NCBI RefSeq assembly: GCF_033473495.1
Contig: NC_088941.1
Coordinates: 558,001 to 622,000 of the forward strand
Reading direction: 5' to 3'
Length of the DNA: 64,000 bases
DNA from: Cercospora beticola
Lineage: Eukaryota; Ascomycota; Dothideomycetes; Mycosphaerellales; Mycosphaerellaceae
Below are positions 11,182 through 22,367 of this stretch, piece by piece; position 1 is the first letter of the stretch, and each line of letters begins with the position of its first letter. The position numbers and the translations under genes are program-made. The notes beneath the pieces are model-generated. The model made no database searches and had not been told where the DNA came from. It saw only the letters and a program-made list of their open reading frames with translations.

Positions 11182-12970
11182 ATGTATACGTCGATTTCAT
11201 TATCTCTGGTACTTGGACTGGCCTCTGCCACTCAATATGGAAACAACTGGGTACCTGTCAAATACGATCCACCGCAGGTCGAGAAGAATTTCCAGGATCC
11301 TGGGATCAAATTGATCTCGCCAGCGTTTATTAAGAACGATACAATTCCACCGGGGTTCTCGAATGGAACAGCCGGGCCTACAAGCCAGGTGATCTTGGAT
11401 GTCTATATCCAAGCGCTTGCGGATCGAAACCCCTGGATCAAGTATTCGCCGGCCGAATATGAGAGCGAGGAAGGTCGTGACTTTCCATATATCCTCCTTA
11501 CGAATGGGCAACAGCCCAATTTTACCTACAGTCCATCAGGTGGAAATGTCTCGAATCCTCTCTGGGGTGGGAACATCACGACAGATCAATCGCAAAGTAG
11601 TGGAGCGAGCGACAAGCTCAGGATATGGATTCAGGGCGGAGTGCACGGTAATGAACCAGGTGAGTGGCTAGTGGAGCATCGTAAGCCCGGTGCACGAATA
11701 CACCCACAGCTTGCACGAACTTGTCTTGAAGTGGATCGAATAAGAAACTAATGAATGCTCAGGTGGCGATCAAGCGGTAATGGCTTTACTCGGCAAGATG
11801 AACGCGAACCAGACTTGGACAAACCAGATCTTGCAAAATGCAGACATCATGGTTCTGCCTCGATACAATCCAGATGGCGTGGCGTACTTCCAACGAACTT
11901 TCGCCAGCAATTTCGATCCCAACCGCGACCACACAAAGCTCGCAAGACAGCAATCACGAGACATCAAGCGCACCTTCTCGGACTTTGCTCCTCATATCGC
12001 TGTCGACCTGCATGAGTACGGCGCAGGCACACTCTACAGTGGAAGCTACGTACCTGGAGCCGATGCTATGTTCAGCGCAGCCAAGAATCTGAACATCCAT
12101 GCCAGCATTCGCAACATTTCCGAAGAAGTCTTCGCTCCAGCCATCGCAGCTCACCTTGAGAAACAAGGCTTCCGATGGGAGCCCTATGCAACTGGAGCAT
12201 CCGATGGCGACACCCGCAACTCTACCATCATGCTCAAAGAAGCCGATAGCGACGCCAAAATCGGCAGAAACTCCATGGGTCTCTCCCAAGCAATCGTCTT
12301 CCTCTTCGAAACACGAGGAATCGGCATCGCCGATCAAGAATTCGCCCGACGAACCGCAACCGGTCTCGCCTTGCTCGAAGCAACCATCAACACCGCAATC
12401 GCCAACGCAGCCGAAATCCGGCAAGTCGTGGAAGACAGCATCGAAGATTTCGTACAAAGCCAAGATAAAATTGTCATCGCCGACCACCCACAAAACGCCA
12501 CAGTGAGAAACTGGACTCTCATCGACTACCAAACCGGCGAATTACAACAAGTCCCCGTAGCATTCTTCGCCACAACACCCACAATCGCGAACCTCACCCG
12601 TGCGAGACCAGAAGCCTACCTCATTCCCAAAGGCTGGAAAGATCTCATTCCGAGACTCGAAGCTTCTGGTCTGGAAGTCGAGACGCTCGATCAAGCTTTC
12701 CGCGGCTCAGTCGAAGCTCTCACGATCGAGACAGCAGGTTTCACGGAAGCAGCATATTTCGAAGGCGCAGTTCTCGCTTCTGTTACCACAAAGGCAACGA
12801 CGAAGAATGTTGACCTTCCGGCTGGGAGTTTCTTGGTTAGCACGAGGCAGAAAAATGCTGGGTTGGCGTTTGCGGCTCTCGAGCCGGAGAATATCGACTC
12901 GTATGTTAGCTTCGGAGTCGTGCCGATGGCGGCGGGGGATGAGTATCCAATCTACAGGGTTATGGCATGA
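11182..12970 (+). CDS. secreted M14 family zinc carboxypeptidase-like protein
   Basis: This predicted extracellular metallopeptidase has exons 11182-11659 and 11763-12970 (103-bp intron splitting a Gly codon in HGNEPGGDQA), 561 residues. A signal peptide spans about residues 1-16 (MYTSISLSLVLGLASA). The zinc site is HGNEPG (HxxE) plus the His of DLHEYGAG. The Arg/Asn substrate region is PRYNPDGVAYFQR, and the late Glu is in FLFETRGIG. These are the M14 landmarks in the usual order. The C-terminal 200 residues after about 360 form an extra domain ending EYPIYRVMA, common to large fungal M14 proteins. Many NxS/T sites fit secretion. It differs in subfamily from the divergent neighbour ending at 9405. 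Peptide specificity cannot be read from the sequence. Confidence 0.92.
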
Positions 12971-13638
12971 GCGATTAGAGGCGGCGAGGAGACGACGTGC
13001 ATGATTTGTACGATGACAGTATTGGCGAAGTAGCCGTGACACGATATGACCATGACTTGGGTCACGAGGCAGGAGTTTTGCATTCTCGGCGTTTTCAGTA
13101 TTTAGCGCCTCTCTTGACTTCATTCCGTTTCATACCACTAGGCTTAGCAGACCAAAAAACAATTGAAAGTTCCGGAGAATGCTCAGCAGCAATGTGCACA
13201 CAGTCAAATGATCGATTCTTTTCGCTTCCTACATTGAAAGCCAGACACCAAGGAAATTATAAAGAGGAACTAAAAACTAAGCAAGCTAAGCGGCCGTGCA
13301 TCATCAGAGAGTCGTGAGAATTCTTGTGGTTTCCAATCCTCCCCAAGATACCGCTCCTCCGCGTAGTCATAATGCAGTTCGTGCGATCGTAGCCCAAGCC
13401 AACGCAAAACGCAAAACGCTCATGCCATGCCATGCCACGCGCAAGTCCGAATAACAAACAATGCAACAAAAACTCAACAACAACAGCCAAAGGGTATACG
13501 CATATTCAACGTAGCAGAATTATGTTCATCCTTCCTTCCTGCCTCCTTCTGGGTCAATACTGGCCTCCTTCTTCTCTTGGTCATTCCTCACGCAGTCGGT
13601 TTCGGCTTGGGTGAGAATGGTCTGGAAATGTTAGAATA
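12971..13638. other. convergent 3' region, no gene seen
   Basis: This gene-free stretch lies between the stop of the plus-strand M14 gene and the stop of the minus-strand coiled-coil gene. It likely holds the two 3' UTRs. No other structure was recognised. Confidence 0.4.
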
Positions 13639-16031
13639 CTATGCTGCGGCGCTCACGGGTGGCTGAGCAGCTTCGTCCACGCCGTTGGTCTTGGGCGCCT
13701 CTTCTTCCTTCTTCTCGGTTGTGGTGTTCTTCACTTCGGCGGCGGCTTGGACCTTGGCTTCGAGCTCCGCGAGCTTCTTGTCTGTCTCAGCCTTGGACTT
13801 CTCAGCTTCCTCGAGCTTCTTCTCTGCTGCTGATAGTTGCTCGGCTTTCTTCTCAGCCTCAGCTTTGGCCTTCTCTGAGTCTGCGAGCTTCTTCTCGGCT
13901 GCAGCAAGTTGTTCGGACTTCTTCTCAGCCTCCGCGAGCTTCTTTTCAGTCTCTGCGAGTTGTGCAGCCTTCTTCTCAGCTTCAGCCTTGGCTGACTCTG
14001 CATCTGCGAGCTTCTTCTCGGTCGCTGCGAGCTGCTCCGCCTTCTTCTCCGCCTCTCCCTTGGCCTTCTCTGCGTCTGCCAGCTTCTTCTCAGTCTCTGC
14101 GAGCTGTGCAGCCTTCTTCTCGGCTTCAGCCCTGGCTGATTCTGCATCTGCCAGTTTCTTCTCAGTCTCAACGAGTTGAGCGGCCTTCTTCTCAGCCTCT
14201 GCCTTAGCACTTTCCGCGGCAGCCAGCTTCTTCTCCGTTTCAGCCAACTGCGCAGCCTTCTTCTCGGCCTCAGCTTTGGCGCTTTCTGCGTCCGCGAGCT
14301 TCTTCTCGATCTCGGCAAGCTGAGCGGCCTTCTTCTCTGCATCAGCCTTTCCTGCTTCAGCTGTCTGCAGTTTCTTCTCAATCTCGGCCAGTTGCTCGGC
14401 TTTCTTGGACGCGGCTGCAGCGTCGGCTTTGGCGGTCTCAAGTTCCTTCTCGGTTGCTGAGAGCTTAGTCTGTAAATCAGTAGCAGCGGCGGCAGAACCC
14501 TTTTCGAGGTCAGCGACTTTGGCAGTGAGCGTGGACTTCTCCTGTGCAACGTTAGTAAACCACTACCATCACGACAACATTGGATAGAACTCACTTCTTG
14601 CGCAGCCTTCAGCTCTTCCGCGGCCTTGCTGGCTTTGCTTGTGCTCTCCTCGGCCTGCTTCTTGAGATCTTCGACCTTGCTTTCTGCCTCCTGCTGGCTC
14701 TTTTTGAGGTCTGCGCTCTCCTTCTCGATAGCCTTGACCTTCTCCAGAGCATCGTCAGCCTGCTTCTTCACCTTCTCCAGCTCAGCTTGGTGCTCGGTTT
14801 GCAGCTTCTTGCTCTGCTCTTCAGAGCCTGTGCTCTTCTGCTTCAGCTCCGCGATTTCACTCTTCAGCTTCTCAACCTCTTGCGAGCCCTTCGACTCCAA
14901 GCTCTTGATCTTCTCTTCATCGGCCTTGTAAGACGCCTTCAGAGCAGAGTTCTCCTCAAATAGCCTGTTATGCGAAATTTGCAAGCTGTTCTTCTCTGTA
15001 CGGGCAGCTTCGAAGTCCTTCTTCGCAGCCTGGATCTCTGCCTTTGAAGTATTCTTGAGCTCTTCGTGTTCCTTCTGCAGTGCGGCGAGCTTGTTCTGGT
15101 AATCACTGAGCTCTTGGGCAGCGGCTGCGCCTTCCTCGGAGGTCTTCTTGAGGTTGGTGTTGGACTGCTCGAGTTGAGAGACCTTATCTTGTGATGCGGC
15201 GAGTTGCTTCTGGACTGTGGCGAGGCGATCTTCGGCAGCCTTGTTAGCAGCGTCGGCGTTCTTCTGAACTTCGGCGAGCTTCGCCTGTGCATCCTCGAGC
15301 TGCTTCTGAGCGGCTGCGAGCTTGGCCTCTGAATCTTTGACCGAAGTCTCGCTGGATGATTGCAGAGAGGCGATCTTCTCCTGGCTTTCTGCAAGGTCCT
15401 TCTTCGCAGCTGCAAGCGATGAATCAGCTTCCTGCTTGACGTTGCTGAGCTCAGTCTCCAAGCTGGTCTTTTCCGTTTGGAGAGCACTGTGCTTCTCGGT
15501 GGTCTCGCTCAGCTGGGCCTGGAATGAGGCGAGCTCGGCCTTGAGGCTGGTCTCCAACTGCTCCCGCGAGGCCTTGGCTTCTTCCAACTCCTTCTTGGCA
15601 GCAGCGGCTTCCTGCTCGAGCTGCTTGTTGCTCGTCTCCAATGTGGTCAGCTTCTCTTGCACCGCCCTCAGCTCATTGCGTGCGTGGTCTCGCTCTTGTG
15701 TGACAGACTGAGACACGCGCTCGAGCGCCTGTCGCTGGGCATCGGTACCCTTGGTGCTGTTCTCCAAGTCTTGTTGCAATTTCTGGATCGCCGCCTGCTT
15801 CTCGGCTTCGAAATTGGCCAACTGACTTTCAAACTCTTGCACCTTCTTCTTTAGTTCAGCAACCTCTTTGCTTGCATTGTCCGACTTGGACCGGGACTCG
15901 CTGAGTTCCTTTTCCTTGGCGGCAAGTTCCTTCTTCTTGCTTTCAATGTCGGCGTTGCTGGCCTTGAGCTTCTCTTCGACCTCGTGGAGCTTCTCCTTAG
16001 GAACGCCCGGTGTCGAAATTAAATTGCCCAT
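13639..16031 (-). CDS. long coiled-coil protein with myristoylation-type N-terminus and 24-residue repeats
   Basis: Exons are 16031-14595 and 14541-13639, joined by a 53-bp intron after AAQE, giving 779 residues. Almost the whole chain is Lys/Glu/Ala/Leu-rich heptads with no membrane segment. The N-terminus MGNLISTPGV matches the N-myristoylation consensus (Gly2, Ser6), so membrane tethering of a rod is plausible. The C-terminal third carries about nine copies of a 24-residue unit, consensus AEKKAAQLAETEKKLADAES plus AKAE. One copy is 17 residues, shorter by exactly one heptad. The tail KKEEEAPKTNGVDEAAQPP is unstructured. Similar fungal genes are often called M protein repeat proteins only because of coiled-coil composition, and that name carries no function. 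Scaffold or organelle-tether roles are possible. Confidence 0.85.
13790..14413 (-). repeat. coding minisatellite, 72-bp units (24 residues)
   Basis: Within the second exon of the coiled-coil gene, about nine units of 72 bp are visible by eye in the translation. The boundaries are approximate. Units differ by a few codons (AEQL, AAQL, SEQL; EIEK, ETEK, AAEK). One unit is 51 bp, consistent with loss of 21 bp, i.e. seven codons. Confidence 0.75.
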
Positions 16032-17213
16032 GCTTGGTAGGTGTGTGTGTATGCAGGATCGACGGGATGGGATTCACACAGGGAGGGAATAGGATATGCC
16101 GGTGAGGATGGGTGAGGAAGATGCTCGAGGCGAGGTCGTTGCGGTGAAGTGATGTGGCGGTATCTCAGGAAGTAGCGCGTGGGCAAACACTGCGCGTGTT
16201 GCTGTTTGCTGGTGGGACTTCGGCGGCAGATTTTGGAAAGGCCCCCTGGTCGCTTAGCTGCACGATGGTGCTCGTGCTCGTCCTCTCGGCGTCTGTGCTT
16301 GACGAAGGAAGATTTGATATCGACGACAACAACCAAGGACTTCACCTACCGTCGTGACCGGGGCGTGTGAGGGGATACATCCTTCCTCTGCCCCTTCAAC
16401 CTACCATCGTCGCCGCCGCCCAGCCGTGCTCCTCACCTCCGCCCTCACGCGTCTGCAGCCGGAGCGCGGCAGAGCTGTTCGCGCCCAAAGCTTGAGGCGG
16501 GCGGCCGGGTGTGTCGGTCATGCAGGGGTCGTCACCGCTGCGACCAGCAGTCGACACGACTCGCTGCCTGCTGGCGAGAGACGTCATCAGCAGCATGTAT
16601 CGCAGTGCAGGCGTGCTAGCATGACTTGATGAGAGACATGTGAGGTTGGGAGAAAGCCCCGCGAACGATCCTGAACCACTCTTCGGCATGCAACGCTGAC
16701 GCAGGGCGGCTTGGCCAGCATGTGCCACAGCTTTCATCCAACGCCCAGCGCCTATCCAGGCTTAGTCTGGGATGCTAGGTGAAGCAAGCCAGTGCACTCT
16801 GATCGACGCAACGGAGGACGTCTACATACATCATAGTGCACAGTCATCAATAATCAAATTTGACCTGCGGCTGCAAGTCGAATTTCGGTTGGAAATGTAT
16901 GCATCGAATGCGGTATCATAGAGCCACTCGGGCTGTAATCGTGCTGTACAGTTCATCGAGATCTATCGTGGCGCGCACGAAGTCCCTTTCTCATTCCATG
17001 TCCAACTTTCGCTGAAATGCAATCCTCTTCGTATCGTGATCATCAGTCCTCCATGTGCAACGTGAGATTTCACATCCGTCGGCCTCTGTTTTCCTGAAAG
17101 GTAGACCGTCTCTCGTTTCCAAGCCGTAGCACAAATTCCTGGAACGTGGTATTCCTACGGTCCCTGGCTGCGTGTAGACTGCGTCGCTCAGTATCTGCCG
17201 GCCTCTGTTCACG
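16032..17213. other. intergenic stretch, no supported gene
   Basis: This contains the upstream region of the coiled-coil gene and the downstream region of CDC16. Short frames on both strands show no domain, splice logic or plausible start. Confidence 0.45.
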
Positions 17214-19122
17214 CTATGAACCCGAAACTCGGCTACTGCTTGCACCATCCAGCTCCATGCTGTCTTCGGGCTGCCGTATGACCCTCCGTCTTCTTGAGCC
17301 CGCACTTCGCCCAGCTCGCAGTTGGTGAACTTTGGTCGCAATGCCTTGATCCCACATCTCTTCGTCCGCTCCGCCCAACACTCCTTGGTTTTCCATTTGT
17401 CGGAGCGCCCTGTTAAGGAGATCCGTAGCAATAGGGTCTTGCGGTGAGATGGCGAGAGCTTCGTGCAGTGATACTGTGGCCTGAAATGCATCCTCCAATT
17501 CGAGGAGAACTAATCCTTTGCTGGAAAACACGGCCGCATCTCGTAGACCTAGACGGATCACTTCTTCAAATTGCTCAAGAGCTTCGTGGAATCGTTCAGC
17601 CTTTCGTAATGCGTGTGCCAGGTTAAGGCGCGTACTCGTGTACTGATTTTGTGGTGCTTCATTGTCGATCGAGATCTGCAGGGCGAGGTTGAAATGGTCA
17701 ATGGCGCTATCGAATTCGCCCTCCATGTAGCAGCAAACACCAATTTCGTTGATGAGAAGAGGATCCCTTTGGCATAATCCGAACGCTGCCGTTAAGTATT
17801 CCCGCGCTATCGCCAGATTTCCAAGAGCTATTTCCTGCATTCCAAGGTATAGCTGAGGAAGATGTGTGCCTTGGAACAACCGCGCAGCAGTACTGTACGC
17901 GGCAATCGCTTGGTCACTCTCTCCCTCCGCAGCGAATGTATGCGCGAAGCCGATCCAAGCAGCTCCAAAGTGCGGATCCATAAGACTGGCCTTGGAGAAA
18001 TATGATCGTGCTTCGGGTATTCGATTCGTATTCAAGTAGTAGGTACCCACAGCGAGCCATGTGCAAGGCTCATTGGGATGCGTGTCTGCAAGTTCATGCG
18101 AAATGGCAAAGAGCGCATTCGTATGATTGAGTTGGGCGAGAAGCGACAGGTGGAGGGGTATGCAAGCGAAGTTGTATGGATCCGTTTCCAGTATTTGGTT
18201 CGTAAGGTCGACAGCAGCTTGGAATCGCGATGCGGTGAAGAGCTTTTCGGCCTTCGCCAGCAGAATATCAGGATTCTGAGACAGCTTGTAGTGCGTTGAT
18301 AAAGTCTCGATCGCCGCATCGAATTCGTCCGGCCGAGCATACTTGGACAAGCGCGTTGAGTACAGATTCCTCGTGAAGTCTGCTGCTTCTGCTGCGGCAC
18401 CGTCTCCAGGCTCGGCATGTATACTGTCGAAATTCAGGCTGTCGAGGAAATCCCATTCCTCTCCGGGGCTCATGAGCGAATTCTTTACCAGCTGGTCGAA
18501 GGCCTCAAAGCATTGCACGTCTATCCGTACAGCGTCCTTGTAGCATTCCTTTGCGCGATCGAATGCATTCTGCTTCGCATAGCATAACCCTCGTAGATAG
18601 CACATGCCAGCCTCATACCGCAGCGAGTTTGCATCTTCCAGATCCCGTTCTGCGCTGCGGTCGACTCGATCCGTTCGACTCGGCAGCTTGGACTTGGAAT
18701 GTTGTTTCGAAGCTAGACCATTGCCGACATGCTGCAGCTTTCTGCGCTGGGCATCTGCGGTTGTCGCCAAGTGTGCCGGATTCTTCTCCCCTAGCAGTGA
18801 CAAGGCCTCGTCATGTCTCCCTTGGTGGATGTAGCAGTGTGCTGCGAGGTATCGTGAGGCAGGTAGTCGTTGCAGCAGCTCGGATCGCGACAGAAAGGCG
18901 AGAGCGCGTGTGTAGTTTCCGGCGGAGAAGTGTATTTGGGCCAGAGCGTAGGCGTCTTCGTCCGAGTCTATCACGGCGCATCAGTTGTGTCTTCGATCGC
19001 TATGGGCGCACAAAGAGAAGCATGCCCGTCAGTGCCAGCAATTTGTCGCCAGCGAAGATTGCCGTATCGAATTGGTGTCGATGCAGAGCATCTTCTCGCC
19101 AGCTGCGCAGATACGCTTCCAT
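17214..19122 (-). CDS. CDC16: anaphase-promoting complex subunit Cdc16/Apc6
   Basis: Cdc16 (Cut9) is a TPR scaffold of the nuclear APC/C ubiquitin ligase that targets cyclins and securin. Exon 1 (19122-19026) codes MEAYLRSWREDALHRHQFDTAIFAGDKLLALT, which matches the family N-terminus. Exon 2 (18967-17214) continues DSDEDAYALAQIHFSAGNYTRA, for 616 residues in total. The 58-bp intron fits only as GC-AG (GCATGC to GATAG), with CTGAT as a likely branch site. Characteristic segments are ASRYLAAHCYIHQGRHDEAL, EWDFLDSLNF and a run of TPRs. These include PNEPCTWLAVGTYYL, LMDPHFGAAWIGFAHTFAAE and LLINEIGVCCYMEGEFDSAI, all strongly conserved in Cdc16. The tail after about residue 570 is basic and Ser-rich. 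Its start is 375 bp from the divergent YJU2. Confidence 0.95.
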
Positions 19123-19497
19123 GCTGCGTGTTGCTTGTCGTTTGCTGCGCTTCGCTAGTTAGCTGCTATACTGAGATGCATTGGTATCGCTACTGCGTGC
19201 TGTGAATGTAGGCATACGGCAGGTGCGCGACGGCGATTGCGACTTACCTAGCGAAAAGAAAGTCGAGCGACTCGCGACTGCTGCTTTGTTGACGCGACCG
19301 GCACCTGCACTTTAGCTCGCGTCAGAGTGGGGCTGCCGACCGGACTCAGCACCGACCCCTGTCAACTCTTTCGTCTTGGCTCTGCCTGTCCTTCCTGCCT
19401 ACATCCTGTCCTCCGACTTCACCACAAACCTCCACTCCAAACAGGCGACGAAGCCGCACACGACACCACTGGACTTCACTGATTATCGTCGCTCACC
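19123..19497. promoter_or_regulatory. bidirectional promoter region CDC16/YJU2
   Basis: These 375 bp separate the divergent start codons of CDC16 and YJU2, both housekeeping genes. Pyrimidine-rich sequence precedes the YJU2 ATG, as is usual in filamentous ascomycete promoters. No TATA box is evident. Confidence 0.5.
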
Positions 19498-20478
19498 ATG
19501 TCTGAACGAAAGGTGCTCACCAAATACTACCCACCCGACTTCGACCCCTCCAAGCTCGAACGAAAGCGAGGGCCGAAGCAGACTGGTCCAAAAGTACAGA
19601 CAGTGCGCTTGATGGCTCCGTTCAGCATGAAATGTACCTCATGTGGCGAATTCATCTACAAGGGTCGAAAGTTCAACGCTCGGAAAGAGACGACCGAAGA
19701 GAAATACTATGCGATCACCATCTTTCGATTCTATATCCGATGTACGCGATGCTCTGCCGAGATCACATTCAAGACCGACCCCAAAAATATGGACTATACG
19801 TGTGAGAGGGGCGCGAAGCGGAATTTTGAGCCTTGGCGAGAGGCGAAGCTGGCAGAGGAGACGGAGGAGGAGAGGTTGGATCGCATTGCAGAAGAGGAAG
19901 AGAATCGCGACGCCATGAAGGAGCTGGAGAAGAAGACGTTAGATGCGAAGACAGAAATGGCCATCGCAGATGCGCTGGACGATGTCAGGCACCGAAATGC
20001 GGCGCGAGAAAGGGTGGGCAAGGATGGCATCAGCACAGTCGCTGCGCCAAAGGTTGACGAGGAAGCTGAGAGGATAGAAAGGGAGCTGGAAGAACAAGCC
20101 AGGATGGCTTTCCAAAGCAGCACGGGCGAGAGGGTGAGGAGATTGGGAGAGGATGATTTAGACGGAGAGGCATCCTCAGCTGCCAGTGGAAGTGTTGACG
20201 CTGATCGCGCAGCAATGCCACCCCCTGCTCTACCCACATTTCAGCGGACCGCAAAGCCAAAGAAGGATCTTGGAAGTGCCCTCGGAATCAAGAAGGGCAT
20301 ATTGAAGAAGCCAGCTGCGCCCACGCCCGCTCCTGAGCCAGTATCGAAGCCAGTGGCCCCGCAACCGGACCCGCTGATGGACCGACCGGTAACTGCGAAC
20401 GATCTGCCCGGGAAGCATGTCGAGCTGGGCGTGGGACTGTCGCTCGTCGACTATGGCTCTGACTCCGATTCCGACTGA
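19498..20478 (+). CDS. YJU2: splicing factor Yju2/CWC16 (CCDC94 family)
   Basis: Yju2 joins the spliceosome with the Prp19 complex and promotes the first catalytic step. The intronless frame codes for 326 residues. The start MSERKVLTKYYPPDFDPSKL and the block VRLMAPFSMKCTSCGEFIYK are diagnostic. The four-Cys zinc site is CTSC and CTRC (in FYIRCTRCSAEITFKTDP), followed by MDYTCERGAKRNFEPW. An acidic, charged coiled region spans about residues 120-210. The tail is low-complexity, Pro/Ala-rich with a KKGILKK motif, and ends SLVDYGSDSDSD. The ATG at 19498 is the family start and sits in a CACCATG context. Confidence 0.96.
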   Translation: MSERKVLTKYYPPDFDPSKLERKRGPKQTGPKVQTVRLMAPFSMKCTSCGEFIYKGRKFNARKETTEEKYYAITIFRFYIRCTRCSAEITFKTDPKNMDYTCERGAKRNFEPWREAKLAEETEEERLDRIAEEEENRDAMKELEKKTLDAKTEMAIADALDDVRHRNAARERVGKDGISTVAAPKVDEEAERIERELEEQARMAFQSSTGERVRRLGEDDLDGEASSAASGSVDADRAAMPPPALPTFQRTAKPKKDLGSALGIKKGILKKPAAPTPAPEPVSKPVAPQPDPLMDRPVTANDLPGKHVELGVGLSLVDYGSDSDSD

Positions 20479-21642
20479 TGAAAAGCTTTCGTGCATGCCT
20501 CAGCAAAGACTGCAACCGCAGCATTAGATTCTTTCTTATCCAAAGTCATCAACTTTCCACGTTGACATTATGAGACCATGGACGTACGAAATGATGACAA
20601 ACCCTCACAGCCTCTTCGCACTTGTCGCAGACCCACGATGGACCCTACATCTACGCTCTTCCGCAAAGCTTCACTGTACAGGGGAGCAGAAATGCCAGTA
20701 GTACGCTTCGTGCGCAGGCTTCGTATCGGGGAAGAAAAATCGGATCTACGATATCCAAATATTGGTCACAGGGAATTGGCCGTCCATTACGGGAAGGGTT
20801 GGACATTATCTGACAACGCCGGGATTGCCGTCACGGAGCACAGGATTGGAACCTTAGGAACTCTAGCAGCGTTCAATTTTGTGGTCAGTTCCCGGATCCA
20901 AATCTGCTCCGCTTCGTGAAATGAATTCGATACTTGAGGCATTGGACATCAGCCCACCAGGCCGCAAAGGCTGTGGACAGCACCAGACAGACGACCGCCC
21001 ACTTTGCGACGATCGTGGAGAATCGTGTCCTGTGTGGTGGTGACGAGCTTGATCGGGGCACATTTGCTGGATGCAAATAGGGAGATGGAGACCAGAGTGA
21101 TGTGAGTCTCGAGTAGTGATAGTCAATAGATGAAAGCCACTATTGTTACATATGCTTTGCAATGAGACTTGCAACCTGGTCGAGCACTTGTTTGCGTTCC
21201 TTTGCACAAATCGCACAGTTTCTCTCAAGTAGTCTACAGGGCTAGCTCTTGGTCATCGAAGCAATCGCCTTACACCATATTTGTTCCATGATCTCCACCA
21301 GGAACGAGCATGGGACATTTCTCGCCTTCTGTGTTCCTTGAGAACATGATAGACTGGGAAGAATCATTACCTTGCTCGCAATCACATGCGTGTCGTCCAT
21401 CGACAGTTCCGATCTCACCCGATATTCTGCTCAACTTCGACGCCTGTGATTTATGGCGTGATAACGCCCTTTCCTCCCACTGAGCATTCCATTCGCTATC
21501 GGACACCGAGTGGAAAAGCTTCTTTACGCCATGGGTCTTCGTAGATTCTGTTGAGAAACGCAACTTCATGTGCATTTCACCTTTCTGGCAATACCATCTC
21601 ATCCCACCCCACCAGAAGAACGAACTTCACAGCAGTTCAACT
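20479..21642. other. intergenic stretch, no supported gene
   Basis: This 1.16-kb stretch lies between YJU2 and the convergent hypothetical gene. Small frames occur on both strands, but none shows domains or a plausible exon structure. Confidence 0.45.
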
Positions 21643-22367
21643 CTAGCACAACAGCACAGTAGACAGCGGCAGGTCCTGATAAGCTTCATACTCCTTCATC
21701 AATTCAGCCTCATTCCATTCTCGTTCGGGTTCAGATCCAGCATAATTCCCGTCTTTATCGCGTCGAAAGTGGCGTTTATATTCACCGCGGGGCATCTTGA
21801 CGGCTTTGTAGCGTTCTTCTTTTTGCGCGCTGTGGTCGAGACCGGAGCCCATTCGTGTTGAGAGGCGGCGAAGGAAAGAGCGGCGTTGAGGACTGGTATC
21901 AAAGTCAATGACTGTAGAAACTGGAGTGTAATGGTATTGTAGCGAGAAAGGTACGTGACTACTCACCGGCTGGGTAATTCGTCACCTCCATCGACCGAAA
22001 GTTTTCGAAATTGATTGCTTAGTCGGACTGTGACGATAATGACATCGTCGTCGGAAGGTTCTTGATAGTCGCGTTCGTAGACTACGCCTGCTCCGAAGCC
22101 GAGGGATCGTGTTCGAACTGTCGCAGAGCCGAATGTTCTTGGTACGCGGTGAGTGGCGAGAGAACTGTTTCTCCTCGCAGGAGATTCCATGCCTGTATTT
22201 GTAGGTGAAGGCGAGCCACTACTGGAATCGCGATGAAAGTCCAATCCTTCTAGATCGGCGTGATTCTTCGGTGGCGCTGGGAGGGGAACGCTTTGCCGAC
22301 GAGCAGGTTGTTCCACAACGCGATATGTAGGCGCGAAGATGGGCGCGACGAGGAAAGGATAAGCCAT
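21643..22367 (-). CDS. conserved fungal hypothetical protein, 216 aa
   Basis: Two frames join cleanly: exon 22367-21967 ends in phase 2 at GDELPSR, then a 74-bp GT-AG intron, then exon 21892-21643 in the same reading frame. The first half is Pro/Ser-rich (QSVPLPAPPKNHADLEG, SSSGSPSPTNTGMESPARR). It is followed by VYERDYQEPSDDDVIIVTVRL, probably a beta-strand. The second half is highly charged, with MPRGEYKRHFRRDKDGNYAG and EREWNEAELMKEYEAYQDLPL. This ending resembles a conserved tail I associate with uncharacterised ascomycete proteins. No signal peptide or TM is seen, and no function can be given. The ATG at 22367 is the first in frame. Confidence 0.7.

Noticed and set aside
13641..14207. 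Long plus-strand Ser/Arg-rich frames opposite the coiled-coil gene
   Set aside because: They are antisense shadows of the 72-bp repeat, which keeps several frames open.
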